The notes below the pieces were generated by a model. The model searched no databases and was not told where the DNA came from. It saw nothing but the letters and a program-made list of their open reading frames with translations. From Palaemon carinicauda (taxonomy: Eukaryota; Arthropoda; Malacostraca; Decapoda; Palaemonidae), in NCBI RefSeq assembly GCF_036898095.1, contig NC_090765.1, forward strand, positions 33,831,007 through 33,895,006: a DNA stretch of 64,000 nucleotides. The letters are read 5' to 3'. Positions 43,165-53,394 of this stretch are shown in pieces. The translations under genes and the position numbers were made by a program. Each line of letters opens with the position of its first letter. Positions within the stretch are counted from its first letter, which is position 1.

Positions 43165-43680
43165 GAGGCGTTTCATATAAAACTAGCTATTTTGTTATTG
43201 AATATTCACTTGTTATAAAAATCAATAATTATTTTGACTATTAAATTATAATATATATATTTAATAAAATAATTTTATAAATTTAATACGTTATAATATT
43301 CAAATATACAAATATTATATGGAATATGTAATGAAAATACAAACTTCTAAAACTAAACGCATCCAAACGTTTGTTGTCATTTATCGTAGCCGATGAAAAC
43401 GCAAATTTCTGCCCAACACTTGATCGCTAGTAGAGGCGTTTCATATAAAATTAGTTACTATGTTCTTGAACATTTACTTTTTATAAAAATAAAATAATTA
43501 TTTTGATTATTAAATTATATTTTAAAAATTAATAAAATAAGTTACATAAATTGAATACGTTATTATATTTAAAAATACAAATATTATGTGGAATATATAA
43601 AGAAAACAGAAACATCGTAAAACTAAACGCATCCAAATGTTTGTTGTTGTTCCCTGCCCATGAAAAGGCAACGTTGTTGA
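43165..43680. repeat. Tandem duplication of about 266 bp
   Basis: Two diverged copies start agaggcgtttcatataaaa at 43165 and 43431. Both contain ctaaaactaaacgcatccaa-type sequence near their ends. AT-rich, no gene. Confidence 0.85.
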
Positions 43681-44752
43681 TGTCTCATCATGTCTGACTC
43701 TGACAGACAGACACTGACACTCGATTTGAAGACGATACTTGGTTAACAGATTCTAAGTTTAACGTAATTTCGACAATTCGCGAATATAAGTGTTGTGTTT
43801 TTATCTGCAGCAAGACAAAACAGGCGTTTTAAAGGCATTTTGGTAAGTTTTACTTGTGGCTTTTTTTTCAGACTACTTTACGTCCTAACGTGTGTACCAA
43901 TGTACTTTCTCTCCCAGCAAGGAACGTTTGTAATATCATTCAAGGTTGTACATACTCTTATGTATATCAAAAGTATATTGTAATAACGTTGGTATGCATT
44001 GTAGACTTAACCAATTCATGAATAGGAGTCTTAGTATATCAGCGGCCAGCTCCTCCCGTGTGGAATAAAAATGGACATCAACTAACCTAAACTTTCCCCC
44101 CTAACCTAACTTACAAGCCATGTACTTACCTAACAGGAATGGGCTAACGCCCTATGCAACCCCCCTTACACTGCCGTATTTTAAGTTGGCCGTAATCATA
44201 CATATACAGTAGGTGGCCACTATCATACATACACCCCTAATGCTGCCCTATCAATATACATTCTTACCTCTCTTAAGTTCGTAGTTGGTTGGAACCCGTC
44301 CTTTACAGTGGCCTTTAATACTGCTGTAATAATTACCAAGGAATGTTAGGTAGGGAAAAGGTTGTTATAATGCATCGATCATAAAATTTCTCTCATGCAT
44401 TGATTCCTGCCTGACCAAAATAACACTCGTTGGGCAGCCCGCCGTTCGCCTATCAGCTGGTGGCTCCGCTTGGAAATTTAGTGATGTTTGGACTTATGTT
44501 TTTGCTAATCGCAACAATCTACATTTTTACCCCCTTGTTAAGATTCTAGTTCGTTGGGACATGTCTTGGAATTATGCCGAACCAATAATTTGTCGTATAT
44601 ACAACCAAAGGTTAGGATAGGCAAAGTCTAGTTAAGATGTTTAGGAGGGTTAAGCCACAGTAAACTAGCCCACCAGAACTAACCTCTTTTTCTGTGTGCT
44701 TGTAGGCCTGCTTTTGGGTAAATTTTTACTATGACTTACCAGGGCCTAGGGG
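43681..44752. other. Non-coding stretch, no gene assigned
   Basis: A possible exon/donor (ggcattttg|gtaagt near 43850) exists but no frame supports it. AACCT-type tracts lie at about 44080-44120. Confidence 0.4.
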
Positions 44753-44942
44753 CCAGAAAATATGTTTTACCAGTAGATTTTGATGTGTTTTGCACGAATT
44801 TCACCTTCATTTTTGGCGGAAATCACCCGTTTTTATCCCACACCCCAAATGGTGTGTGACAAAAACTGTGTATTTTCGACAAATATGAAGGTGAAATTCC
44901 TGCAAAACACATCAAAATCTACTGGTAAAACATATTTTCTGG
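44753..44942. repeat. Long hairpin (foldback) repeat
   Basis: A left arm of 63 bases (44753-44815, with ttttaccagtagattttgat) and its nearly perfect reverse complement (44880-44942) are separated by about 64 bases. The loop itself holds a short inverted repeat (cacaccccaaatggtgtg). Probably a foldback-type MITE; flanking duplications are not clear. Confidence 0.85.
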
Positions 44943-45044
44943 TGTTGGGGCATTGAATGATATTTGCAATAAATGAATAATTAATGTTCCAGCACCCCTC
45001 CCCCATACCCCTAACTAGGCCTACTGGGGGAGGAGGGGTAGGGC

Positions 45045-45254
45045 CCCCCAGCGACCCCCCCTTAAAGCCACAGTAATTTTCAGGGCACCACAGAACCTAA
45101 CAAACCCACCTAACCTAACCTAGGGGCCCTGTACCCCTACCGGGGGGGGGGGCTTCGCCCCCCCCTGCGACCCCTTTTAAGGCCACAGTAATTTTCAGGG
45201 CACCACAGAACCTAACAAACCCACCTAACCTAACCTAGGGGCCCTGTACCCCTA

Positions 45255-45294
<40 letters not shown>

Positions 45295-45310
45295 CTTCGC
45301 CCCCCTGCGA
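45045..45310. repeat. Two-copy tandem repeat with AACCT tract and a 39-base poly-G run
   Basis: The unit contains ccacagtaattttcagggca, cacctaacctaacctagggg and a G-run followed by cttcgcccccc. The second copy carries 39 uninterrupted G (45256-45294); the first has about 11. Confidence 0.85.
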
Positions 45311-45368
45311 CCCCCCCCTTAACCAGGGGTAAATTTGAATATATATATTTTGTTAAATCACTTCTTAC

Positions 45369-45658
45369 CTTAAACGGAATATGACGATGAAGATGTGGAA
45401 GGTTGTGGTTGACCCCTCTTCTGAATCATCAAGTACTGGAATACGTTCAGATTTGGTACAATACCACACATGTCTATCCTCATGAAAATGTAAAGGCGAA
45501 TCACATTTACCACACTGGACACTTAAAGGTAATACGGAATGCTCCCTTAGAAAACGATTCACTACTTCAGGAGTTCCATTATAATTCCCATGAAATCGGC
45601 CGATCACATCAAAATAGGAATAACGACATATTTCACACAACCGTACCGGAGGATCCAT
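45369..45658 (-). CDS. Cys-rich exon, possible ISXO2/Merlin-type transposase N-terminus
   Basis: The minus-strand ATG at 45658 opens MDPPVRLCEICRYSYFDVIG, then FLREHSVLPLSVQCGKCDSP and HVWYCTKSERIP, giving CxxC...CxxC...C as in a small zinc ribbon. The frame ends at a donor (TTTAAG|GTAAGA). A zinc ribbon with Q-C-x-x-C and W-x-C is usual at the start of ISXO2/Merlin-type transposases, so that is my best guess. No catalytic exon is found downstream. It could be part of another zinc-binding protein. The frame is also open upstream to 45799. Confidence 0.4.
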
Positions 45659-45799
45659 GACAGTAAAATGACGTGTGATGAAAATATAGAAACCGGAACT
45701 TTTGAAAACCGAAAACAAACGACAATCACGGGTTTTCTCTCTCCCATAATGAAATAGGGAAAAAAACAAAATACTATCGTTTACAATGTTATATTGCAC

Positions 45800-46565
45800 G
45801 AAAAACAGGATCCTTGAAACAAGACTGAGAGACCAATGAATCGTCCAATAATAACCCTTGAAAAGAACCCAGTAGTGTTTAGATTGGGAGGAGCGACATT
45901 AGTGGGAGGAGCAAATGCGCATTCAAGCAAATATTGTCACATTGCGCAATGGGAGGAGCCAAGTAAGATGAAAACAGATATACAAACTAACAAGAGCTAC
46001 CTGTGGAGTCAACATGTCGAATGACTTGTCCATTTTTAACAAATATTAAAAATAAGATATTGAATAACTCGTTAATTATGCATTTCCGCCGAAAAGTGCA
46101 TAGAAGAAAAAGTGACTGAAATGTGTAGCTGATGTTGTTTGTAATGGCAAATATCGCCTATGGCCTGGTAAGTGCTTGTAAAATAATACCTGCTTTTGTT
46201 GGCTGCGTGTATTAATGTCCCCCCCTCGTGACCAAAGATTGACCCGACGAGTATCCGAGGTCTGCCTTTCTAACGCTAACGGCCGTAATGGACAGACAAT
46301 ATGTCCTATATATTTTCTTTGAGCGATTTGGTTGAATTTATTACTCGTATCGATCACCTTGATGCTTTGAGGACAATCGTGTATAATTAGAGGTGCAATT
46401 GTCGTAAAATATTCACATTAAGGTAATACTGAGTAACATTTTTATTACAGTTTAGTTAAGATATAATTTAGAGTCCTTCCATTGCTTTTTATTGTGTAGG
46501 AGAGAGTTTTATTTGTGATTCACTCTATCATAATGTAAGAAATTATTTTTATTTTGTTTTAGTTT
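45800..46565. other. Non-coding stretch, nothing recognised
   Basis: No coding frame or repeat that I can support, apart from two gggaggagc words near 45890 and 45955. Confidence 0.4.
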
Positions 46566-46880
46566 GTGACCTGGGAAGAGGGTCCGGCGGCCAAAGGCTG
46601 TGACCTGGGAACTAATAGGTTAGGTTAGGTGGGTTTGTTAGGTTCTTTTGCCTCTTACAAACTTTGCTAAGGGTTGTGACCTGTGAACAGGGTCGGAGGG
46701 CTTACCCCCAGCTAGGGATTGTGACCTGGGAACTAATAGGTTAGGTTAGGTGGGTTTGTTAGGTTCTATTGCCTTTAACAAATTTTGCTAGGGGTTGTGA
46801 CCTGGGAAGGGCGTCTGGGGTCTTTCCCCCCAGCTAGGGGTTGTGATCTGGGAACTACTAGGTTAGGTTGTATTTTGCAC
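46566..46880. repeat. Three-copy tandem repeat with TTAGG-type tracts
   Basis: Units of roughly 110-125 bases start gtgacctgggaa or gtgacctgtgaa (about 46566, 46676, 46797). Each contains a second gtgacctgggaactaatagg, and the first two continue into ggttaggttaggtgggtttg. A single copy is near 34950. Confidence 0.8.
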
Positions 46881-47083
46881 ACCCAAAGTCCCAGGTTCGC
46901 ACCTATGTCCGTCGGGAAGAGGGGGTTCCAACATGTTCATATACACTTCCGAATATGTAGAACGAGTGAAGTTTTAGTCGATATTGTATGAAATGCCTAG
47001 CACAAAACTAGGTCTTTCTTGGTGTTCCATTTCATGTTGGCTATTCTTGCACGGTTCCGACATTCATGCGCTGAGTGGTCCTA
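46881..47083. other. Spacer, nothing recognised
   Basis: No supported feature. Confidence 0.4.
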
Positions 47084-47343
47084 GTATGTAGATTGTTGGG
47101 ACAAACATTTACAAAACTAGTGATTTCATTAGTATTTCATTCTGTTGTAATTCCCGTGAAAAACCAGTCGATTTCTGATGTTATATACTATATTTTCTGG
47201 CGATCCCAACCCTATGTATGTAGTTTGTTGGGACAAGCATTTACAAAACTAGTTAATTCATTAATATTTCATTCTGTTATAGTTCCCATGAAAAACAGCC
47301 GATTTCTGTCATTTTATACTTGAATATCTAGTGATCCCAACCC
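47084..47343. repeat. Tandem duplication of about 130 bp
   Basis: Two copies, each containing ttgttgggacaa(a/g)catttacaaaactagt and ending in gatcccaaccct. Confidence 0.85.
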
Positions 47344-47519
47344 TGTCCCAACAAACTACAAAGGCTCCATGATTTTGATGACAATAAGTCAGAAAACTGT
47401 ATTTTCCAAGTTAAGAAGACACTTATCTACTGTAATTTGTTCTTACACAAACCATCGTCCATTCATAGGGGTAAGTGTGACTCCTTGAAGCAATACCATC
47501 TTAAACTTTATCAAGTTGG

Positions 47520-49440
47520 TTTGTTCCGTAACCGAAATACAAACCACGCTATTTACATTGGGTTTACCTTTTAGCGCAGCTGAAATGGCGAGCCATTAGA
47601 ATTTAACGAGGGTGTATTACCCCCGCGCTATTGGTATTTCTTCATATAAATAGCCTTTGTTCCGTAACTGGAATACAAATCTACGCTATTTATTTAAGGG
47701 TACTGTATTACTTTTGGCGAAGCTGAAATGACGAGCCATTAGAATTTAGTGAGGGTTAACTACCCATACTGCTAGCTAGCTGGGGTAGGGGGGTTTGCTT
47801 GCTAAGGCTCCCACTCACACACTGGTGATTTAGCTCAATTTGCCTTTGGCTCGGATGGAGACCGGTTGTTGCCGTTCCTCATCCTTCGCTGTTATAATTG
47901 GACTGCCATTAATTCTTTTGTGCTTTCTCTTTGTGTAAGTATGTGTTTGTGTTGACTTCTGCGATCATGTGCACCTGCCCTGGACTTGATGGCCGGCGTA
48001 ACCTTCATGTCGGCCGTGGAAACCGATCGCCACACTCTTCGTCTGTCTGCAGAGGTCAATATTGTGAAATTGGTAATCAGTGTATTGAGTGTCGGGAGTA
48101 GTCTGCCTCCCAGTGGGAGAGGTTCGGGTAACGACGGAAGGAGAAATCTAAGCAGGATATAAGGAGAGAAAAGCATTGACCTCTTCTTCCGTCTTGCAAC
48201 CTTCCTCCGAAGCTCCTACTTGTTTGACCTCTTCCGAGAGACCGTTGAGTAGTAGCATAGACCCTTTTATTTGTGGCCAACCCCGGTCCTCGAGAAATGG
48301 TGTTGCCTCCCCTACCAAAGCTGCCCCACCTCTCCCCCTGGGTGAGGCCTTGTCTATGTCTTTTGTTTTGCAGGTGTGGTCGTCCTTGGGGCTTCCGGGT
48401 CCGCCCTCCAAGGACTCCTTGATGCAGCTCATCCTTCGTGGTGCGAGTGTGCAGCCGTTGTCGTTGACTTTGGAGGTGGATCCTTTTGCGCTCATTGATG
48501 TCGTGGTGTCAGAGGCGTCTTCTGTGGCTTCTGCCGACACCCCTGCCTCTCCAGTTGTTGCTGCTGACTTAGTTTCCCCCGTTCCTGATCATCCTTCGAG
48601 GGGGAAACTTAGTCCTACGTCTGTCTCTCCTGCGAGTGTTTCTCTCCCTCGAAGGAGTTTTCTCATAGACTCCTATTCGTAGGACTGCTGCTGCTCATGG
48701 TCAGCTTGCTGATCCAATGGCCCCTAATGGGCGTCTCCGTCACATAGATCGCCCTCTGCTTTGCCTTAGAGGTCGTCCTTCACCATCGGTGAAAAGGTGC
48801 CTCTTCGGCACTAAAGCCTCGTCATCGCAGCTGTCCCCCACAGAAGAGTCTCCTGCCCCTTCTCCCAAGACGCTGCAGCTAGTCCTTGGACTTCGGTCAT
48901 GGACTCTTCTGTAGATGTTCGCCCTTCCAAAGGGCACATCCCGGTTCCTGTTCGTCCTACCTGCCGACCTGCCGTCACCGTTCCTGTCTTCCTGTCTTCG
49001 GTACAGCATCCTGAGGCCCTATCTAATCGTGCAGCTGCGTGCCAACGCTCTCCAGTGCACCAGCGCTCACCAACATCTCATCAGCGCCAGCCTGCTCCTT
49101 CACGCTTTACAGAGCGCCCATGCTCTCCAGCTCGTCAACGCTCTACAATGCTTCGGCATTCGCCTGACCTACAGCCTTCTCCTGTTCATCCTCAGCGGCC
49201 TCCAATGCCCCAGCGATCTCCCGATCACCTGCGCTCTCCAGCGACGCCTCGCCGTTCCAGGGAGCAATGTTTACCAGCTTGCCAGCGCAACTGCCCTCTC
49301 CAGCTTGAGCTTGTCAGCGTGCTCCTGCGCAACCTCGGTCTCCAACTCGCCAACGTTCTCCTACACGACAGCGCTCTCCTGAATACGAGCCAGCGCTTCC
49401 TGCGTGCCAGTGCTTCACTACGCACAGCGCTCTTCAGCAA
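47520..49440 (+). mobile_element. DIRS-like element C (family 2), 5' part only
   Basis: Two successive terminal blocks (47520-47640 and about 47655-47870, each with gttccgtaac and a gagccattagaattta word) precede a gag remnant (47960-49440). There the element stops against an oppositely oriented family-1 pol. The doubled terminal block suggests a partial tandem insertion or recombination between copies. Confidence 0.75.
47960..49440 (+). pseudogene. gag-like gene of family-2 DIRS element C
   Basis: Order as in element B: Cys-rich piece (CPGLDG, VCRGQYCEIGNQCIECRE, ASQWERFG), then a frame at 48176-48682 with SSERPLSSSIDPFICGQPRS, PLPLGEALSMSFVLQVWSSL and GPPSKDSLMQLILRGASVQP. After stops follows a long open frame (48899-49528) of Ser/Pro/Arg/Gln-rich sequence with repeated (Q)RSP words (CQRSPVHQRSPTSH, MPQRSPDHLRSP). 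The repeated 5-8 residue words suggest slippage growth. The last part of that frame crosses the junction into family-1 sequence and is fortuitous. Confidence 0.65.
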
Positions 49441-49443
49441 CCT

Positions 49444-50763
49444 TCAGCTTGGGGACCTCGATCCCCGCCGAATCAGACATTTCACAACCACCTCGCTGTC
49501 CAGTACCAACCTTATGTGGATCGAATGATGCGGGGAAACTTTCCTCAGGGTAAGAAGTACTGCCATAGCTTCTAGAAAGTTTATGTGAAAGGTCCTGAAT
49601 AGCTTGGACCAGGTCCCTTGGACCTTCTTTCGATGAGAGTGACCTCCCCACCCTTCCTTTGAAGCGTCTGTGTGAATTGTCACTGACGGGGGAGGTGGCT
49701 GAAGAGGTACCGACCTCTTTAGACGACTGGCCTGAGACCACGGTCTGAGAAGAGAACGTAGCCGAAGCGGAACCGGTCTCATCAAGTCCCTTCGCGCGTT
49801 TGATGCAAAGCTTCTCCAAACTCCGGCTGCATCCTTTAGCTGTGCTCTTAGCACCGGGTCTGTTACCGACGCAAACTGAAGAGAGCCCAGAACCCTCTCT
49901 TGTTCGCGTCTTGATATCCTCTCGGAATCTAGAAGTCTCTTGACAGACCCCGCTATCTCCTTCCTTTTCAACATCGGGATGGAGAATCGGTGTGACACTA
50001 GGTCCCAGTGAATTCCCAACCACTGGAACCTCTGAGATGGAGAAAGACGAGACTTCTTTCTGTTGATCTTGAACCCTAGATACTCTAGGAACTGAATCAC
50101 CTGTAGGGAAGCCTGCAAGCATTCCGCCCTGGATGATGCCCACACCAGCCAATCGTCCAGGTAGGCTACCACCTGGATCCCTTTTAGGCGTAACTGTTTG
50201 AGCGCTGCGCTCGCAAGCTTCGTGAAGATCCTTGGGGCTATATTTAGCCCGAAAGGCATCGCTCTGAAGGCGTAAAGTCTTCGTTGTAGCTTGAATCCTA
50301 GGTAGGGGGAGAGACGGCGACTGATTGGAACGTGCCAATAGGTGTCTGACAAGTCGATGGAGACGGTAAATGCCCTCTTGGGCAGTAAGGCCCTTATGTG
50401 TTGCAACGTTAACATCTTGAACTTGTTGAGTGGCGACAAGTCCAGAATGACTCTGAGTTTCCCCGAGTCTTTCTTGGGAACACAAAACAGCCTCCCTTGG
50501 AACTTGATGGACTTTACCCTCCGGATCACCTTTTTCTCCAACAGTTCTTGAATGTACTCCTCCAAAACGGGGGTGGAGTGTTGGAAAAATCGAGGGCACG
50601 GGGGCGGAGTGCTGTACCAGCTCCAACCCAGTCCATTTTTGAGCAGGCTGTGGGCCCAGGGATCGAAGGTCCAACGATCCCGAAAGTACTGTAGTCTCCC
50701 TCCTACCGGCATCACTTCACTTTGACTGCTGCCCTGCAGTCTTGCCTCCTTGGCCGCGACCAC
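49444..50763 (-). CDS. pol: Reverse transcriptase and RNase H of family-1 DIRS, second copy
   Basis: One open frame of 439 codons. The order is entry region (YFRDRWTFDPWAHSLLKNGL), SIKFQGRLFCVPKKDSGKLR, VILDLSPLNKFKML, SIDLSDTYWH, MPFGLNIAPRIFTKL, the catalytic YLDDW (about residue 180), LGFKINRKKSRLSP, then RNase H with IHTDASKEGWGGHSH, LEAMAVLLTL and LVLDSEV. All polymerase and RNase H acids that I can recognise are present, and the segment deleted from the copy at 9.3-10.2 kb is intact here. The frame starts 47 bases inside the end of gag and is +1 to it. The element is cut at 49444, so connection region and recombinase are missing. Confidence 0.9.
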   Translation of the reverse strand: MVAAKEARLQGSSQSEVMPVGGRLQYFRDRWTFDPWAHSLLKNGLGWSWYSTPPPCPRFFQHSTPVLEEYIQELLEKKVIRRVKSIKFQGRLFCVPKKDSGKLRVILDLSPLNKFKMLTLQHIRALLPKRAFTVSIDLSDTYWHVPISRRLSPYLGFKLQRRLYAFRAMPFGLNIAPRIFTKLASAALKQLRLKGIQVVAYLDDWLVWASSRAECLQASLQVIQFLEYLGFKINRKKSRLSPSQRFQWLGIHWDLVSHRFSIPMLKRKEIAGSVKRLLDSERISRREQERVLGSLQFASVTDPVLRAQLKDAAGVWRSFASNARRDLMRPVPLRLRSLLRPWSQASRLKRSVPLQPPPPSVTIHTDASKEGWGGHSHRKKVQGTWSKLFRTFHINFLEAMAVLLTLRKVSPHHSIHIRLVLDSEVVVKCLIRRGSRSPS

Positions 50764-52063
50764 CTCTGGATCCCCTTCCCCTTGAGGGGCGTCTAGACGA
50801 GCCTCTGGCTGCTCCTCTAGGCTTTGCTCGAAAGGTAGTAGACTGCCCTTCGAACACTGGGTTGAATGCCGGGGATGGCGAGGACACGACCTGGGGCACC
50901 CATTGGAAGGTGGTCGGGGCCTGGCCTACCATCTGGGGCACCGGAGGCAAAGCCGACTGTTGCTGCTGCTGACGTTGCGGTCTGAAAGGCTTGGCTGGGC
51001 GGGGAGAAAACCTAGATTTCTTCGTCTTCCCCTTCGGTTGGGGACCCTCATCGGGGAAAGACTTCCTCTTGAGAGACAGGCCCCACTTAAGGAGAAGATT
51101 CCTATTCTCCGTGGCTGCCTTGTCCACCACCTCCTTAACTACATCACTGGGGAAGAGATCTTTGCCCCAGATGTTGGATGAGATCAATTTCTTCGGTTCG
51201 TGCCTCACTGTAGCCAAGGCGAACACAAACTCCCTGCAGGCCCTCCTCGCCTTGACAAAGCTATAGAGGTCCTTTGTCACCGTGGCCAGATGGGTCTTGG
51301 CCACCACCATGAACATTTCATGGACCTTGGGGTCGCTTGCCATTGTCTCCATGGTTGTCTGGAGAGACATCGAGGCTGCCAGACGCTCCTTCGTCTCGAG
51401 CTCCCTTCGCAGAAGGAATTCAGACAGCTTAGGGAGGTTTTCGCCGAACTGCCGACCTGTGATATCGGCGTCCAACTTCCCAACCGAAAAGGTAAGATGG
51501 ACGTCCTTCCAGTCCTTTTTGTCCATCGGCAAGGCTAAAGACAAAGGCTTGCATTCCTCCAAGGAGGGGCATGGTTTGCCAGCCTCGACTGCCTTCAGAA
51601 CGGCCGCGAACCCCTTCTGCAGAAAGGGGAAGGCCCTAGCCGCAGAGGATACGAAGGAAGGGTGCTTCTTACTCAAAGCAGCAACTTTCGAGTTCAAGAA
51701 GCCCCTCTCCTTCATTGCAGACGCCAGCAAAGCTTGAGCCTTGGCGTGATCCAAGACGATCACCTCCTTCGGCTCCATCTCCTCCTTCGAGGCCGGTTCC
51801 TTCTTCAGACGGACGTAACAGTCCGGATAGGCCCCTCTGCTGGGCCAGAATTCCACCTCCTCAAGGGGAACTGAACCCAGCTTCTCCGACATGACGATCT
51901 TTCCGACCGTCATCGGTATGTGCTCGGCATACCTCCACGGGTTGGCATCCGAGCACACAGGAAGGTCTTTCACGTTGAGCTTTTTCTGAGGCCCACGTGA
52001 TGCTGCAATCCTCTGCATCTGTAGTTCCATTGCAGCTGCCTTCTGATTGTTCTCCTTCTGCAT
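50717..52063 (-). CDS. gag: gag-like protein body of family-1 DIRS, second copy
   Basis: 448 codons with LNVKDLPVCSDANPWRYAEH, VEFWPSRGAYPDCYVRL, SKKHPSFVSSAARAFPFL, FSVGKLDADITGRQFGENLP and ISSNIWGKDLFPSDVV. A C-terminal Gln/Pro stretch (RPQRQQQQQSALPP) and a basic Arg/Gly tail (RGSSRRPSRGRGSRGGRGQG) follow, suited to RNA binding. Same body as 7542-8729, so the gene is under shared descent. The methionine at 52063 is only the first after a TAA at 52067-52069; the true protein continues upstream in the same frame (52067-52455). Structural (capsid-like) role is inferred from position. Confidence 0.8.
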   Translation of the reverse strand: MQKENNQKAAAMELQMQRIAASRGPQKKLNVKDLPVCSDANPWRYAEHIPMTVGKIVMSEKLGSVPLEEVEFWPSRGAYPDCYVRLKKEPASKEEMEPKEVIVLDHAKAQALLASAMKERGFLNSKVAALSKKHPSFVSSAARAFPFLQKGFAAVLKAVEAGKPCPSLEECKPLSLALPMDKKDWKDVHLTFSVGKLDADITGRQFGENLPKLSEFLLRRELETKERLAASMSLQTTMETMASDPKVHEMFMVVAKTHLATVTKDLYSFVKARRACREFVFALATVRHEPKKLISSNIWGKDLFPSDVVKEVVDKAATENRNLLLKWGLSLKRKSFPDEGPQPKGKTKKSRFSPRPAKPFRPQRQQQQQSALPPVPQMVGQAPTTFQWVPQVVSSPSPAFNPVFEGQSTTFRAKPRGAARGSSRRPSRGRGSRGGRGQGGKTAGQQSK

Positions 52064-52066
52064 TTG

Positions 52067-52674
52067 TTATATCATGCCAACAATAGAAGAGAGAGCTTGT
52101 CCCAGCTCTGGTGGAAGAGCGGACGAACTAGAGGGGATAGGTTCAGGGGCCTGAACTGGAGCGTCCGATGGCACAGCATCCTCTTCCTCCACGACGATCG
52201 GATCTTGATCCTCGTCCTCGCCCCCTACGAGGAGGTCCTCTTCCGCCCGTTCGGACACGTCCGACATCTTGTCGTCCAGCTGAATGTCTTGCATGGCATC
52301 CGTGACTTCAGCATCCACGGGGATCTGGACGAGAGGGATCTCCGGCCGAGGCTGGGGGATGACAGCGTCAGCAGAAGCCTTGGGAAAGAGGTACGCCCTC
52401 ATCTTCTCACTTGGAAGATAAGGTCCAGAGGTATTCTTTTGGAAACCCCTTACCCACAAAGCTTCTCCCTCGCTGCATCCCTTGACTCCGCCGACCTAGG
52501 GGAATCAAAGGCCTCAGCTAGCAGGTTAGTACACACTGAACATACCTGAGGGTCCCAGTAATGGAGATCATCCTTGGAGGCTGCGCAAGCCGCGTGCCTC
52601 CTACACGAATCATGCCCGCAGAAGTTCTTACTGCGGACGTTGCAGAAGACGCTACTGCACTTCGGATGTTCCTC
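52067..52674 (-). pseudogene. gag: gag N-terminal part of family-1 DIRS, second copy
   Basis: Starts after an acceptor (cttcttttacag|G) with the Cys/His module EEHPKCSSVFCNVRSKNFCG, then DSCRRHAACAA and YWDPQVCSVCTNLLAEAFD, matching residue for residue spacing with 7140-7300. A small deletion near 52455 shifts the frame within DAAREKL. From 52459 an acidic region follows (MQDIQLDDKMSDVSERAEED, EDEDQDPIVVEEED). It ends at the TAA before the gag body. Confidence 0.75.
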
Positions 52675-53238
52675 CTGTAAAAGAAGAAAATTTCCATGAA
52701 TATCAGGTGAATTTCAATTCACATGTATATACAAGCATGTACAAATGTTTTGCATTATTTATTCGAAGCTATGCTACCATTTAATTATTGATTGTTTTAT
52801 CCTTTTATTTGCTTTAATCTTTCATTCTTTTTCGCGAGGGGAAAAGGTGTTATGTATTTATGTTGATAACTTCCTATTACAGGAGGTTATATTTGTGTTT
52901 ACAGATACTTACTACTCATTAAGCATAACTACCCTGTTAATTATCTTGTCTTCTTTTAAACTGTATATCATTATAAATTAGTCTTGAAAATAAAGTCATT
53001 CAGGAAGGACCTATCTGAGTTTCGTTTCCATCTAAATATACTTCAATAATGATAATAATAATAACAATAATAATAATAATAGTAATAATAACAACAACAA
53101 TTAAAGGACTTGGGTTCGTATGGCTGGGAAAAGTAGATTTTTTTTTTTTTTAATTTAGTTGTAAAAGTTGTCCTTTTATTTCAGAAAACTCCAACATTTT
53201 CATTTTGCCCTTCTCCACTGACAGTTGTTCTCTATTAT
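52675..53238. other. AT-rich spacer with (ATA/ATT)n tract
   Basis: An imperfect ATA/ACA trinucleotide tract lies at about 53047-53100. No gene is seen; the family-1 element ends or is truncated in its leader near 52690. Confidence 0.5.
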
Positions 53239-53243
53239 TTCAG

Positions 53244-53317
53244 ACTTTTCGTCTCAAAGGAAATAACCATCCACCTCTTGTGGCAAGATGGTGTAAACTA
53301 CTGAAAATGTCTTTTAA
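53244..53317 (+). other. Candidate 5' exon of zinc-finger gene 3, BTB-start-like
   Basis: The acceptor (tctattatttcag) and peptide TFRLKGNNHPPLVARWCKLL match those upstream of copies 1 and 2. Five of the base differences fall on third codon positions without changing the residue, which hints at past coding constraint. Confidence 0.45.
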
Positions 53318-53394
53318 GTATATGTTCGTTCATGTTGTAGAAAGTTAAGCGTTAACTATATATTTGTAAACTGTCGAAGATCACATTCAAGAGG

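Larger units (their letters stand above)
40986..43165 (-). pseudogene. Decayed LINE (non-LTR) reverse transcriptase
   Basis: Minus-strand order: GKAPGPDGI-type motif at the start (about 43150 downward, now expanded as a minisatellite), then NPNWDMSKTNLIPKVVKLTV and DFRTIALTNLSYKI (42645-42450). The second of these recurs at 42080-41930 and runs on to MGIIRDKIEHLNENGL, HQAGFTKKRRITDNLYLL (41955-41840). A gap follows that lacks the catalytic core, and the C-terminal zinc knuckle NCILCDVEENANHFILYCPQF (about 41220-41150) completes it. A SINE-like repeat with a 160-base flanking duplication interrupts it. Family not assigned. Confidence 0.75.

Noticed and set aside
46566..46880. Chromosome end or true telomere array
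   Set aside because: TTAGG-type tracts are only two or three units long, separated by other sequence and flanked by ordinary repeats on both sides.
49418..50674. 418-codon frame overlapping the family-1 pol
   Set aside because: Alternative frame of the polymerase; only the 49444-50763 frame contains YLDDW and the RNase H motifs.
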